From Verrucomicrobiota bacterium (GTDB lineage: Bacteria > Verrucomicrobiota > Kiritimatiellia > SS1-B-03-39 > UBA6053): a stretch of 60,141 bases of DNA. The stretch lies in assembly GCA_020831635.1 (NCBI GenBank), contig JAFIGC010000016.1:1-60141 (forward strand), in the 5' to 3' direction. The translations under genes and the position numbers were made by a program. This document shows, piece after piece, positions 9,319 to 17,655 of the stretch (within the stretch, counting starts at the first letter, position 1; the number at the start of each line of letters is the position of its first letter). Below the pieces are notes generated by a model. That model saw only the letters and a program-made list of their open reading frames with translations. It made no database searches and was not told where the DNA came from.

Positions 9319-10506
9319 ATGAAAACCAAATCCAAACTTATCCTGTTCATTTTGGTTCTCGGGGCGATCTTTCTCATCGTCCTTGGCTTGCGAACCGCGC
9401 CAGTGCCCGTAAGCGTGGCCACAGCGGAGCGCGGGCCTTTTGCCGAGTCCATCGAGGAAGAGGGGCGCACCGTTTTGCGTCATCCTCACATCTTGTATGC
9501 CCCGGTCACTGGATACCTGCGCCGCGTGGAGGCGGAGGAGGGCGACGCGGTACAACCGGACCAAACGCTTTTTGTGGTGGAACGCCCAGCCACCCCGGCC
9601 CTGGATCCGCTCACCCGCGCCCAAGCCCGCGAGGAAGTCTCCGCGGGCGAAGCGGCACTCCGCGCCGCCGAGTCCGCCTTGGCGGCCCGCGCAGCGGAAC
9701 GGGCCTTCGCGGAACGCGAGGTGGAGCGCAACCAACCGCTCCTCCAAAGCGAGGTCATTTCCCCCTCCGATCTCGACCGACTTATCTCACTGCGGGATCA
9801 GGCCCGGGAAACCGAGAACGCGGCCCGCCACCAAGCGGACAGCGTCCGGCACCAGCTTCAACGCGCCCGGGCGGCTTTGGAGACAGCCGCCGGAAGCCGT
9901 GAGCCCGACGGCGACACCTTGCCGGTCGTCTCCCCGGTGCGGGGAGTGGTTTTGGCGCTTCATAGGAGGGACGAGGGACCCGTTTCCGCCGGAACCCCCG
10001 TGCTTGCGGTGGGTTCCCTCGATACCCTGGAGGTGCGGGTCGATCTTCTGTCCATGGACGCCGTGCGCGTGGAGGAGGGAATGGACGTGGTGTTGACCCG
10101 ATGGGGAGGGGAGGGGGCGTTGCGCGGCAAGGTGCGCCGAGTCGAACCCGCGGGTTTCGAGCGCATTTCCGCCCTGGGGGTGGAGGAACAACGCGTGCCG
10201 GTTTGGGTGGCGCTGACCACGCCGCTCAAAGCGCGCGCCCGGCTCGGGACGGATTACCGGGTGGAGGCAGGCTTCATCTTGTGGGAGGAGGATGAAGTTT
10301 TGCAAATCCCCACCAGCGCGGTTTTCCGCCGAAATGGCGCGTCCGCCGTTTACATTGTCGAGGATGATCGAGCCGTTGTCAGGGAAATCCGAACCGGACG
10401 ACGGGACGGGATGCACATCCAGGTTTTGGAAGGATTGCAGGAGGGGGAGCGTGTGATCTCCCACCCTTCCGACCGAGTGGGGGATGGCGTCCGCGTGCAG
10501 TTTTGA
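9319..10506 (+). CDS. HlyD-type periplasmic adaptor of the rightward ABC system
   Basis: A 395-residue adaptor. It has one N-terminal signal anchor (residues 7-25), a lipoyl half-motif (APVTGYLRRVEAEEGDAV), an Ala/Arg/Glu-rich helical hairpin (about 105-195), the second lipoyl half (VVSPVRGVVLAL), then beta-barrel and membrane-proximal domains ending in VQF. The hairpin is shorter than in the adaptor at 2561. The gene follows the permease by 29 bp and ends the operon. It would dock the double-FtsX complex to an outer-membrane duct, possibly the TolC-like protein at 4145-6019. The region downstream contains gene fragments on the opposite strand. Confidence 0.92.
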   Translation: MKTKSKLILFILVLGAIFLIVLGLRTAPVPVSVATAERGPFAESIEEEGRTVLRHPHILYAPVTGYLRRVEAEEGDAVQPDQTLFVVERPATPALDPLTRAQAREEVSAGEAALRAAESALAARAAERAFAEREVERNQPLLQSEVISPSDLDRLISLRDQARETENAARHQADSVRHQLQRARAALETAAGSREPDGDTLPVVSPVRGVVLALHRRDEGPVSAGTPVLAVGSLDTLEVRVDLLSMDAVRVEEGMDVVLTRWGGEGALRGKVRRVEPAGFERISALGVEEQRVPVWVALTTPLKARARLGTDYRVEAGFILWEEDEVLQIPTSAVFRRNGASAVYIVEDDRAVVREIRTGRRDGMHIQVLEGLQEGERVISHPSDRVGDGVRVQF

Positions 10507-10585
10507 GGATTGCAATGTAGACTCCAATGCCGGCAAAAAGCAGACTGCTGAAAAAAAGCCATCGATACCAGAATTTAAAGGTCAT
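10490..10585 (-). pseudogene. Truncated N-terminus of a small membrane protein
   Basis: From ATG 10585 leftward the frame encodes MTFKFWYRWLFFSSLLFAG, then further hydrophobic residues up to about residue 32. This is a convincing N-terminal signal anchor or first membrane helix. Beyond that the frame runs antisense into the 3' end of the adaptor gene and becomes Pro/Arg/Gly-rich, as expected for a shadow. The simplest reading is a real gene whose 3' part was lost when the adaptor operon came to lie here. It follows the SRPBCC remnant in the same direction, so the two may once have been an operon. Identity unknown. Confidence 0.4.
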
Positions 10586-10611
10586 GCTCGAAACCTTTTA
10601 TCAATTTGAAG

Positions 10612-10936
10612 GAATCACCTTCCATGAAGGTGTCCGAGTAGTTTGTTGTCTTCATTTCCGGATTTTCCTTTCAGGTGGTTCCACATCATCTCATCCATCC
10701 ATGGATTCTTTGGTTCGCACCAGTGTGTTTCCGTTTTCCAGTTGCTTGAATTCCCATACATGGATTGCCGATGCGCCCAAGCCCCTGCCGGTCCAACCGA
10801 GCAATCGGTTTTCCGAGACTTTTCCGATTGTAGAGGTAAGCTTGAACCCTCCTCTTCGTTTATCTGCATAACTTCCTTTCATGACCCTTCTTTGCAAATA
10901 TCTCACGGATTCAGGTCTTTGCAAATTGTATCCCAT
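10612..10936 (-). pseudogene. Decayed SRPBCC-family (polyketide cyclase-like) gene
   Basis: The leftward frame at 10691-10936 contains LTSTIGKVSENRLLGWTGR followed by GLGASAIHVWEF and TLVRTKESMDG. This is the pattern of the second half of SRPBCC/START-like ligand-binding proteins (LxWTGxxxGxxAxHxWxF, then VxTxES). The expected N-terminal half is missing: upstream residues are basic and unrelated. The frame stops right after the ES-DG motif, where the family normally continues with GW and a C-terminal helix. A neighbouring frame opens with WMDEMMWNHLKGK, consistent with a frameshift. I read it as a 5'-truncated, frameshifted pseudogene. The rest of the spacer, up to the GH28 start at 11082, shows no gene. 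Confidence 0.5.
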
Positions 10937-11047
10937 GACGCATGGTTGTAAAAACAGGCCCGTTGGTTTGCATGGATCACATCCCCCGCGCCACAGAACG
11001 CGCCGTGGAACTCCAGTCTACGCGGCTTCAACTTTTACGGGCAGTGC

Positions 11048-11073
11048 TTGACTGCCATCATTCCATGTATAAA
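11048..11073 (+). promoter_or_regulatory. Possible promoter of the GH28 operon, nearly leaderless
   Basis: TTGACT at 11048-11053 and TATAAA at 11068-11073 resemble sigma-70 elements, but the 14-bp spacer is short. The -10-like box ends 8 bp before the GH28 ATG at 11082 and no ribosome binding site precedes that ATG, so transcription from here would give an essentially leaderless message. The placement is suggestive only. Confidence 0.25.
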
Positions 11074-11081
11074 AAACCGGA

Positions 11082-12275
11082 ATGACTTTATCCCCCCAAT
11101 CCACACCGTCCGAACTCACCCTGGAACTGCAAGCCCACATCAATCGATTGTCCGAATCGGGTGGCGGACGTTTGGAGGTTCCGCCGGGTTTGTGGGTTTG
11201 CGGCGCCTTGGAGTTGAAATCCGGCGTGGAACTGTATCTGGGGCAGGGGGCGCATTTGCGGGCTTCCGATGATCCCGAGCATTATCTCCCGGTAGGAGGG
11301 AATGATCTGGCGGTTACGGCGAATGACCGCCTCTGCGCCATGCTTTGGGCCCGCGAGGCGGAAAACATCGCCGTATCCGGTCCGGGGATTTTGGACGGGG
11401 GTGGCGACGCGGATTCCTGCCCGGACTGGAAAACCGCGCAGGGAATGTTCCGTCCCGCCGTGGCTTATTTCGAAGACTGCCGGGACATTCGCATCGAGGA
11501 CACCCGCATTGTGAACAGCAAGTGGTGGACCCTGCACCTCCGTCGTTGTCAGGATATCCGCATTCGCAATATCACCATGGACAATACCTGGCCCAACAGC
11601 GATGGCATCGACCCGGACGGATGCCGGGATCTGATTATCAGCGATTCCCGTTTGCGTTGCGGAGACGACTGCATTGTCATCAAAAGCACAAAGGGCGATG
11701 CCAGCGAAAACGCGGTCATTACCAACTGTCTGTTGGAAACCCCCAAAGCCTGCTTCAAGCTGGGGACGGAAAGCTTCGGCGACTTCCGCAATATCCTATT
11801 GAGCAATTGCGTATTGCGCGGGGATGTGGGCTTCGGGCTCTACTTGAAAGACGGCGGATGCATGGAAAACATTCGCGGGATGAACTTGATTTTTGATACC
11901 GCCTCGGAATGGCCGGTTTTGATCGATGCCATGGCCAGGGACTACCAGTCGGGCAAACCCGCCGGCGTGATCCGCAACGTCTGTCTTTCGGATTGCACCC
12001 TCAAAGGTCCCGGACGGGTGTGGATCGAGGGTCCCGAAGACCAGCCGCTGGAAACCATCACCCTTCGCAACCTCGATTGGGACGTGACGGCACCGGTTTC
12101 CCAGCCGCCCGCGACCAAGCCCACCGGGTCCGCCCGCACCCGCATTGATCCCGATAGACCCAAATACGAGGATCAACCCGAACATATCCTGGCCATCCAC
12201 ACTCGTGGACTGCGGGTGGAAAACGTTCATCTTCACGGATGCGATGGCGACCGGCCATTGCTTTATACGTCATGA
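11082..12275 (+). CDS. Glycoside hydrolase family 28 (polygalacturonase-like)
   Basis: A 397-residue right-handed beta-helix enzyme of family GH28. The acid residues of the active site are in place: NSDGIDPDG at residues 172-180 and GDDC at 194-197, followed by LKxGTES-type motif KLGTES at 226-231. Repeated coils of the form NIxxxNCxL are visible throughout. The family hydrolyses pectic galacturonans, releasing galacturonate residues. No signal peptide is evident, which fits the cytoplasmic or periplasmic exo-acting GH28 enzymes that process oligosaccharides. Its TGA overlaps the ATG of the next gene (ATGA at 12272-12275), implying coupled translation with the oxidoreductase. Confidence 0.9.
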   Translation: MTLSPQSTPSELTLELQAHINRLSESGGGRLEVPPGLWVCGALELKSGVELYLGQGAHLRASDDPEHYLPVGGNDLAVTANDRLCAMLWAREAENIAVSGPGILDGGGDADSCPDWKTAQGMFRPAVAYFEDCRDIRIEDTRIVNSKWWTLHLRRCQDIRIRNITMDNTWPNSDGIDPDGCRDLIISDSRLRCGDDCIVIKSTKGDASENAVITNCLLETPKACFKLGTESFGDFRNILLSNCVLRGDVGFGLYLKDGGCMENIRGMNLIFDTASEWPVLIDAMARDYQSGKPAGVIRNVCLSDCTLKGPGRVWIEGPEDQPLETITLRNLDWDVTAPVSQPPATKPTGSARTRIDPDRPKYEDQPEHILAIHTRGLRVENVHLHGCDGDRPLLYTS

Positions 12276-13396
12276 ATACAGGCATCATCGGCGTCAGTGG
12301 GTTTGGGGCCCGGCACTATGACGATCTGCTCCGCGAGGTGGAGCGGGGGAACGCGACCGCGTCCGCCGCCTGCATCATCAATCCGGAGGAAGTCCCTGAA
12401 AAGGTGGCGAAACTTCAATCGCTGGGCTGTCGCATTTACGGGGATGTGAAGTCGTTCTTCGCCGAGGAGAAGGGGCGGTTGGATCTGGTGATGATTCCCA
12501 CCGGGATCGCCACCCATCGCCCGTTCACGGAAATGGCTCTCGCCGCCGGCGCGCACGTCTTCGTGGAAAAACCGGCCGCCGCCACGGTGGCGGATGTCGC
12601 GGCCATGATGGCCGCCGAGGCAAACGCCGACCGTCGCGTGTTTGTCGGGTTTCAACACCGCTACGATCCGTTGACCCGCGAACTGCAACAACGGTTGCTT
12701 TCGGGTGAATTGGGGCGCATCCGGGAAGTGAGGGGACGGGGCGGCTGGCCCAGACCCATTGCTTATTATCAGCGAAATGCTTGGGCGGGCAGACTCCGGC
12801 AGGGGACCGAACCCGTGAATGACGCCCCTTTTCACAATGCCTTCGCCCACGACCTTTTGACCGCACTCTGGTTCGCCTCTCCCGAGGCCGGACGCCCCGC
12901 CGAACCTCTCCAGGTCGAAGCCGAGTTGTACCGGGCGAACGACATCGAGAGCTGTGACACCGCCTTTCTTCATCTGCAAACCGACGGCGTGCCCGTTCAT
13001 TTTGCCTTCAGCCACGTCAGCGAAACCCAAATGGAGCCGATGATTCGCGTCGTCGGTGAAAAAGGCGAGTTGACTTGGACGCATGACGGGGCCTGGCTTC
13101 AGGGTCGGGAGGGTCAAACGCACCACAATTGCCTTCGGCATGAGGCCTTGCGGCCGGTGATCTTCCAAAATATCCGCGACGTGTTGCGGAAAAATCCTGA
13201 AGCGGGCCCGGTTTGTTCGCTTTCCATGGCCCGGGCCCTCACCCGCGCGGCCACCCTGGCCCTCGCGCATCCCATCCACCAAGTGGACCCGCTTCATGTC
13301 CGCCGACTCCCTACGGCTGATCGCGGGGATCGTTGGGTCTGGGACGGACTGGACGCGCGGTTGGCCGGATTTATCGACGAAACCCGCGCGGGATAA
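12272..13396 (+). CDS. Gfo/Idh/MocA-family NAD(P)-dependent oxidoreductase
   Basis: A 374-residue sugar or cyclitol oxidoreductase. The N-terminal Rossmann fold starts with GIIGVSGFGARH (residues 4-15), and the family signature EKPAAATVADV appears near residue 100. The C-terminal alpha/beta dimerisation domain follows (about 125-370). An N-terminal extension from 12239 is possible but overlaps GH28 out of frame, so the ATGA overlap start at 12272 is preferred. Coupling to GH28 suggests it acts on a sugar acid or other product released from pectin (inference). It converges on the SWIM gene, with only 10 bp between the two stop codons. Confidence 0.9.
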   Translation: MNTGIIGVSGFGARHYDDLLREVERGNATASAACIINPEEVPEKVAKLQSLGCRIYGDVKSFFAEEKGRLDLVMIPTGIATHRPFTEMALAAGAHVFVEKPAAATVADVAAMMAAEANADRRVFVGFQHRYDPLTRELQQRLLSGELGRIREVRGRGGWPRPIAYYQRNAWAGRLRQGTEPVNDAPFHNAFAHDLLTALWFASPEAGRPAEPLQVEAELYRANDIESCDTAFLHLQTDGVPVHFAFSHVSETQMEPMIRVVGEKGELTWTHDGAWLQGREGQTHHNCLRHEALRPVIFQNIRDVLRKNPEAGPVCSLSMARALTRAATLALAHPIHQVDPLHVRRLPTADRGDRWVWDGLDARLAGFIDETRAG

Positions 13397-13406
13397 TCGA
13401 AGGCGC

Positions 13407-14288
13407 TTACCAGTCGCCGAGAAAGACGTTCATGCCGTTGTTGGACGCTTTTTTGTAGACGAGTTCGAGGGCGTCGAGGAAGCGTTCTTCTCCGCGCCAC
13501 ATGGGGAAATGGCCGAGGTGTTTGGAGAGGGCCCCGGGGCTGGGGGGAATGCGGGTGTCGGAGAGGTGTTCTTCGTTGATGGTGCCGCCGTTCCAGAAAT
13601 AGACGACCTCATTGGTCATGGGGCGTCCCAATTCCCGGGGGCCGCTGTGTAGCTCCATGTCCAAATAATCGGCTTTGGTTTTCTTGCGGGTAATGCTGGA
13701 GCCGATGTCTTGGATCAGTTTTTCCCGGTCCAAGCCGCGCAGGCGCATGAACAGAAAGGGATCGCGGTCAAATTCTTCCGCCAGCAAATAATAGACGGCG
13801 ATGATGTGACGGCAGAGCCCTTTGGTGGTGCAGGTGCAAGAGGTTTCCAAGTCGGTAATGTCCTTGGGGAATAGGGGCAGGCCCTGATCCTCGAAGGTTT
13901 CTTCGATGGATTCCGGCATTTGACCGGAGAGGAGTTTGGCCGCGAAAATCGCTTGGCTGGACAGGGTTTCCGCCAGTTTGCCCCATTGGTCTTCGGGCGC
14001 GGGTTTGAAGCGGATGTGGACCTTGTGCGGTTGTTCGCGGGAACCTTGCACGGTGGCGCGCACGGTGCCGTTTTCGATTTTGAGGGCGAGCACCTGTCCG
14101 GCCTGGGCGTAGGCACGGCCTCGGGGCAGTTCCGCGCCCATGTAATGGTTTTCCAGCACCGCCATCCAGCGTTTGGTCCACCAGTTCTTGCCGACTTTGC
14201 GGCTTTTGGTTTGGGCGCGAATGCCGCCGTGCGCGGTAAGGGGGCGGTTGCCTCTGTTGTTGTTGCTGTTGCTGTTGGTATCTGACAT
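13407..14288 (-). CDS. SWIM zinc-finger protein, partner of the SNF2 helicase
   Basis: A 293-residue protein with a SWIM zinc finger: CxC at residues 151/153, then CxH at 159/161, in the context TSCTCTTKGLCRHIIAVYY. The N-terminus is low-complexity (Ser, Asn, Arg; coded by a CAACAG-like simple repeat around 14255-14280) and followed by WWTKRWMAVLE, typical of the SNF2-associated SWIM family. It lies 29 bp downstream of the SNF2 gene on the same strand. SWIM fingers bind DNA or protein. In bacteria such proteins repeatedly sit next to HepA/SNF2 ATPases, so a complex acting on nucleic acid or RNA polymerase is plausible but unproven. Confidence 0.9.
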   Translation of the reverse strand: MSDTNSNSNNNRGNRPLTAHGGIRAQTKSRKVGKNWWTKRWMAVLENHYMGAELPRGRAYAQAGQVLALKIENGTVRATVQGSREQPHKVHIRFKPAPEDQWGKLAETLSSQAIFAAKLLSGQMPESIEETFEDQGLPLFPKDITDLETSCTCTTKGLCRHIIAVYYLLAEEFDRDPFLFMRLRGLDREKLIQDIGSSITRKKTKADYLDMELHSGPRELGRPMTNEVVYFWNGGTINEEHLSDTRIPPSPGALSKHLGHFPMWRGEERFLDALELVYKKASNNGMNVFLGDW

Positions 14289-14317
14289 GGTTGAGTGTTC
14301 CCTTTCGGTTCCCGGGT

Positions 14318-17300
14318 TTATTCCCCGATGGCGTCTTTTTGCAGTTGGAACAGGTTTTTAAGGTCTTCGGTGGACAGCTCGGTGAGCCAGGCTTCATCGC
14401 TGCCCACGACGCTGTCGGCGACGTCTTTTTTGTGTTCAAGCATATCGTCGATGCGCTCTTCCAAGGTTCCGGCGCACAGGAATTTGTGGATCTGCACGTT
14501 TTTGGTTTGGCCGATCCGGTACACCCGGTCGGTGGCCTGGTCTTCCACGGCGGGGTTCCACCAGCGGTCGTAGTGGAACACGTGGTTGGCGCGGGTGAGG
14601 TTGAGTCCGGTACCGCCGGCCTTGAGCGAAAGCACGAAGATATGGGGGCCGTTGTCTTCCTCTTGGAAGCGTTCGATCATTTTGTCGCGCGCTTTTTTGC
14701 TGACGCTGCCGTGCAGGAAGATGACTTCCTGTCCGAAGGTGTCCTGCAAATGCTGCTGCACGATCTTGCCCATTTCCACGAACTGGGTGAAAATCAAAGC
14801 GCGTTCGTCCACTTCGATGATTTCCTCCAGCATTTCCGTGAGCCGGGCCAGTTTGCCGCTGCGGTTTTCGAAAGGCTTGCTTTCGGAGAGGTACTGGGCG
14901 GGATGGTTGCAGATTTGCTTGAGTTTGGTGAGGGTGGCCAAGACCAGACCTTTGCGTTGAATGCCTTCGGTGGACTCCAGCGCATTTTCCACGTCCTGAA
15001 CCAAGGCTTGGTAGAGGGAGGCCTGTTCCTTGGTGAGGTTGCAGTAGACTTTCATCTCCATCTTGCCGGGCAGATCCTTGATGATGGTCTTGTCGCTCTT
15101 GAGGCGGCGCAGGATGAAGGGGTTGGTCAGGGTCTTGAGGTTCTGAATGGCCACGGGATCCCGGTTGGCCTGAATGGGAAGAATGTAGTTGCGTTTGAAG
15201 TCCGCCTGCGTTCCCAAAAAGCCGCCATTCAAAAATTCCATGATCGACCAAAGATCGCCCACGTTGTTTTCAATGGGGGTACCGGTGAGGGCAATGCGGT
15301 TGTCGGCCTTGATGGAACGGGCGGAACGCGCTTGCTTGGTCTTGGGGTTTTTGATGTTCTGGGCTTCGTCGAGGATGGCACCGCCCCAATCAATGGTTTT
15401 CAGAATCTCAATGTCCCGATGCAACAGGGCGTAGCTGCTGATAATGATGGCGTATTTTTCGGCATCCTTCTTAAAAGCCGCGCCTTTGTTGCGGTTCACG
15501 CCGTGGTGGACGAGAACGGGCAGTTCGGGGGTGAACTTTTTGGTTTCTTTGTACCAGTTCCCGGTGAGGGACGTGGGGCAGATGATCAAATACGGCTTTT
15601 GGTGCCCTTCTTCCCATTCGTGTTGAATGAGGGTCAAGGCCTGAATGGTTTTCCCCAAGCCCATGTCGTCGGCCAAACAGGCGCCGAGGCCCCATTTTTT
15701 CAGGAACGCGAGCCAAGAGTAGCCCCGCAACTGGTAAGGACGAAGTTCGCCGGTGAAGCCGGAAGGGACGGGGAGTTCTTCGAAGGTGGTGGAACCCTGC
15801 AACTGGGCCAGGAAGTCATGCACCCAGCCGCTGGCCTCCACGCCGTCGAATTGAAAATCGTCATTCGATTTGGTGGCGCCGAGCGCCATTTGCACGATGT
15901 CGCGCAGGGGGGCTTTGGCCTGATGATCCTCGTCGGTGATTTTGAGGGCGCGTTCGACCTCTTTTTCGCCGAGTTGGATCCAGTGTCCGCGCATTTGCAC
16001 GAGCGGGACCTTGGATTTGGCCAGTTCCTCGAGTTCCTGTCGGCTGATTTTTTCGCCGCCGAGGGTGATTTCCCAGTCGAATTCGAGGATCTGGTCGAGG
16101 CGAAAAGTTTGTTTTTTGCCTTCTTTTCCGGTGGGGGCGGAGATGTTGGCGACATCACCGGCCAAGACGGCCCGGGCGCCGAGGCGATGGCTGCTGCCGT
16201 GGGTGGTCCACCATTCGGGGGTGAGGGCGCCGAACCCGGCCTGTTCCAAGGCCAGTTGGCGTTGGGTCAGAAATTCGTAGGCACCTTCGGTGTCCAAGGG
16301 ATATCCCACGGGGGCGTCCTGCCGCAGACTGTTTTCGATGCGGGGGCAGATGGTGCTGGCGATGCCGAGGGAGGAGAGCAGGAATTCCTTGGCGTCAAAA
16401 TAGTCCGTGTTCAGCACTTTCGCTTCTTCGGGGCTGGGCTTCCAGACGTGCTCGGCGGGGACCAGGAGATCGGGGTCGCTGAGGGATTGCAGGTGGAAAT
16501 GGACGAACCATTCCGGATTCTCCTTGTTTTTCGCGTCTTTTTCCGTGGGTTCCTCCAAGCGGAGGCACAGGCGGAAGGGCGTGGCCGTGGAGAGGGAAAT
16601 GGGTTTGCGCCAATTGCGCACCTGACGATACAGTTCCTCCAAATCCTCGGGGGCGTCCGGCAGAATCGGTTCTTCGGTGACCAAGGCGTTGAGCCAGTGG
16701 TCGTGCATGCTGTCAAATTCGGTGCCGGGATCGCTGAGAAAGCTTTTCGGCCAACTGGATTGCTGTTGGGTGAAAATCGAATACCGGGCCAGATAATCGA
16801 CAATTTGCATGACAAACTCTTTCACCATGGTGCCGGGATAGAGCTTGGGGAGGGCGTCTTCGCCTTTCATCGGTTGCATGCATCCGCAGGAGTGGGGCAT
16901 GCCGTCGATCAATTCGGTGAGATAATCAAGGTCGCTGCCGAGGAAAATCGGTTCCCAGATGGCTTCCATCTCGCCGGCTTTGGTGCGTTCCAAGCCGGGG
17001 AGGTATTCCTGACGGGCCACCAAAGCGCCGGCAAAGCGCATGACTTTGGTCCAGAAGGCGAGGTCGGCGCCGCCCATGACCCCGGAACCGATCAGTTCCT
17101 TGTCCACGAAGGCGGCCAAAAAGCCGATGGTGCTTTCCAGGGTGAGCGTGAGCGTGGTCACCCGCCAAGGCTGTGGGGACACGTCCCGGTGGGCCACGGG
17201 GTTTTTGCTCAGCAGGGGGCTGGATGCAATGGCGGTTTTACCGGAAGTGGGGAGCCATACGGTGCGCATTTCCCCTTCCTGGCGGCGGATGGACCGATCA

Positions 17301-17470
17301 AAGAGGGTGTCCGCAAGGATTTCCTTGAGGGTGTCCTCCCCGGCGTCATAGGGGAAAAGGGGGACCCGTTTGCCACTGCCGGCCATGGCAGTGCCTTCCA
17401 AGTCGTCCACTGGCTTTTCACCCCAGAAATGTAGTTGATGGTCCGCGTAAGTCGCGTGAAGAATAATCAT
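14318..17470 (-). CDS. SNF2-family DEAD/DEAH-box ATPase (HepA/RapA-like)
   Basis: A 1050-residue protein. The N-terminal 560 residues carry no sure domain but resemble the extended front part of bacterial SNF2 proteins. The C-terminal half has the two RecA lobes: motif I DDMGLGKT near residue 605, motif II DEAQ near 702, motif III ALTGTPIEN, motif V LSLKAGGTGLNLTRA and motif VI QATDRVYRIGQ near 982. The 1050-residue length is normal for this group. It is the first gene of a two-gene leftward unit with the SWIM protein. SNF2 ATPases translocate on double-stranded DNA to move bound proteins; a specific cellular target cannot be inferred. Confidence 0.94.
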   Translation of the reverse strand: MIILHATYADHQLHFWGEKPVDDLEGTAMAGSGKRVPLFPYDAGEDTLKEILADTLFDRSIRRQEGEMRTVWLPTSGKTAIASSPLLSKNPVAHRDVSPQPWRVTTLTLTLESTIGFLAAFVDKELIGSGVMGGADLAFWTKVMRFAGALVARQEYLPGLERTKAGEMEAIWEPIFLGSDLDYLTELIDGMPHSCGCMQPMKGEDALPKLYPGTMVKEFVMQIVDYLARYSIFTQQQSSWPKSFLSDPGTEFDSMHDHWLNALVTEEPILPDAPEDLEELYRQVRNWRKPISLSTATPFRLCLRLEEPTEKDAKNKENPEWFVHFHLQSLSDPDLLVPAEHVWKPSPEEAKVLNTDYFDAKEFLLSSLGIASTICPRIENSLRQDAPVGYPLDTEGAYEFLTQRQLALEQAGFGALTPEWWTTHGSSHRLGARAVLAGDVANISAPTGKEGKKQTFRLDQILEFDWEITLGGEKISRQELEELAKSKVPLVQMRGHWIQLGEKEVERALKITDEDHQAKAPLRDIVQMALGATKSNDDFQFDGVEASGWVHDFLAQLQGSTTFEELPVPSGFTGELRPYQLRGYSWLAFLKKWGLGACLADDMGLGKTIQALTLIQHEWEEGHQKPYLIICPTSLTGNWYKETKKFTPELPVLVHHGVNRNKGAAFKKDAEKYAIIISSYALLHRDIEILKTIDWGGAILDEAQNIKNPKTKQARSARSIKADNRIALTGTPIENNVGDLWSIMEFLNGGFLGTQADFKRNYILPIQANRDPVAIQNLKTLTNPFILRRLKSDKTIIKDLPGKMEMKVYCNLTKEQASLYQALVQDVENALESTEGIQRKGLVLATLTKLKQICNHPAQYLSESKPFENRSGKLARLTEMLEEIIEVDERALIFTQFVEMGKIVQQHLQDTFGQEVIFLHGSVSKKARDKMIERFQEEDNGPHIFVLSLKAGGTGLNLTRANHVFHYDRWWNPAVEDQATDRVYRIGQTKNVQIHKFLCAGTLEERIDDMLEHKKDVADSVVGSDEAWLTELSTEDLKNLFQLQKDAIGE

Positions 17471-17582
17471 GCCTCGTCTCGAAATCTTGTTAGAAATTGA
17501 TAATCGTCCATATAAACGGAGAAGTAAGCATCCTAACAGAAAATCTCCTTGATTACGATGTAATTTCTGACATTTTTTTGCC

Positions 17583-17611
17583 TTGCCGCCTGTAATTCAT
17601 GGGACTATACC
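17583..17611 (+). promoter_or_regulatory. Candidate sigma-70 promoter for the MBL hydrolase gene
   Basis: TTGCCG (17583-17588) and TATACC (17606-17611) are separated by exactly 17 bp and lie about 45 bp upstream of the ATG at 17656. The 185-bp spacer between the divergent SNF2 and MBL genes otherwise shows no gene. The leftward SNF2 promoter should lie in the AT-rich part near 17480-17580. Confidence 0.4.
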
Positions 17612-17655
17612 ATACTTTCGCCGCCTGAACCGAACTTCCAACGGAACTTTATGTC

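Noticed and set aside
14291-17434. 1047-codon open frame on the plus strand
   Set aside because: Antisense shadow of the SNF2 gene, which has all helicase motifs.
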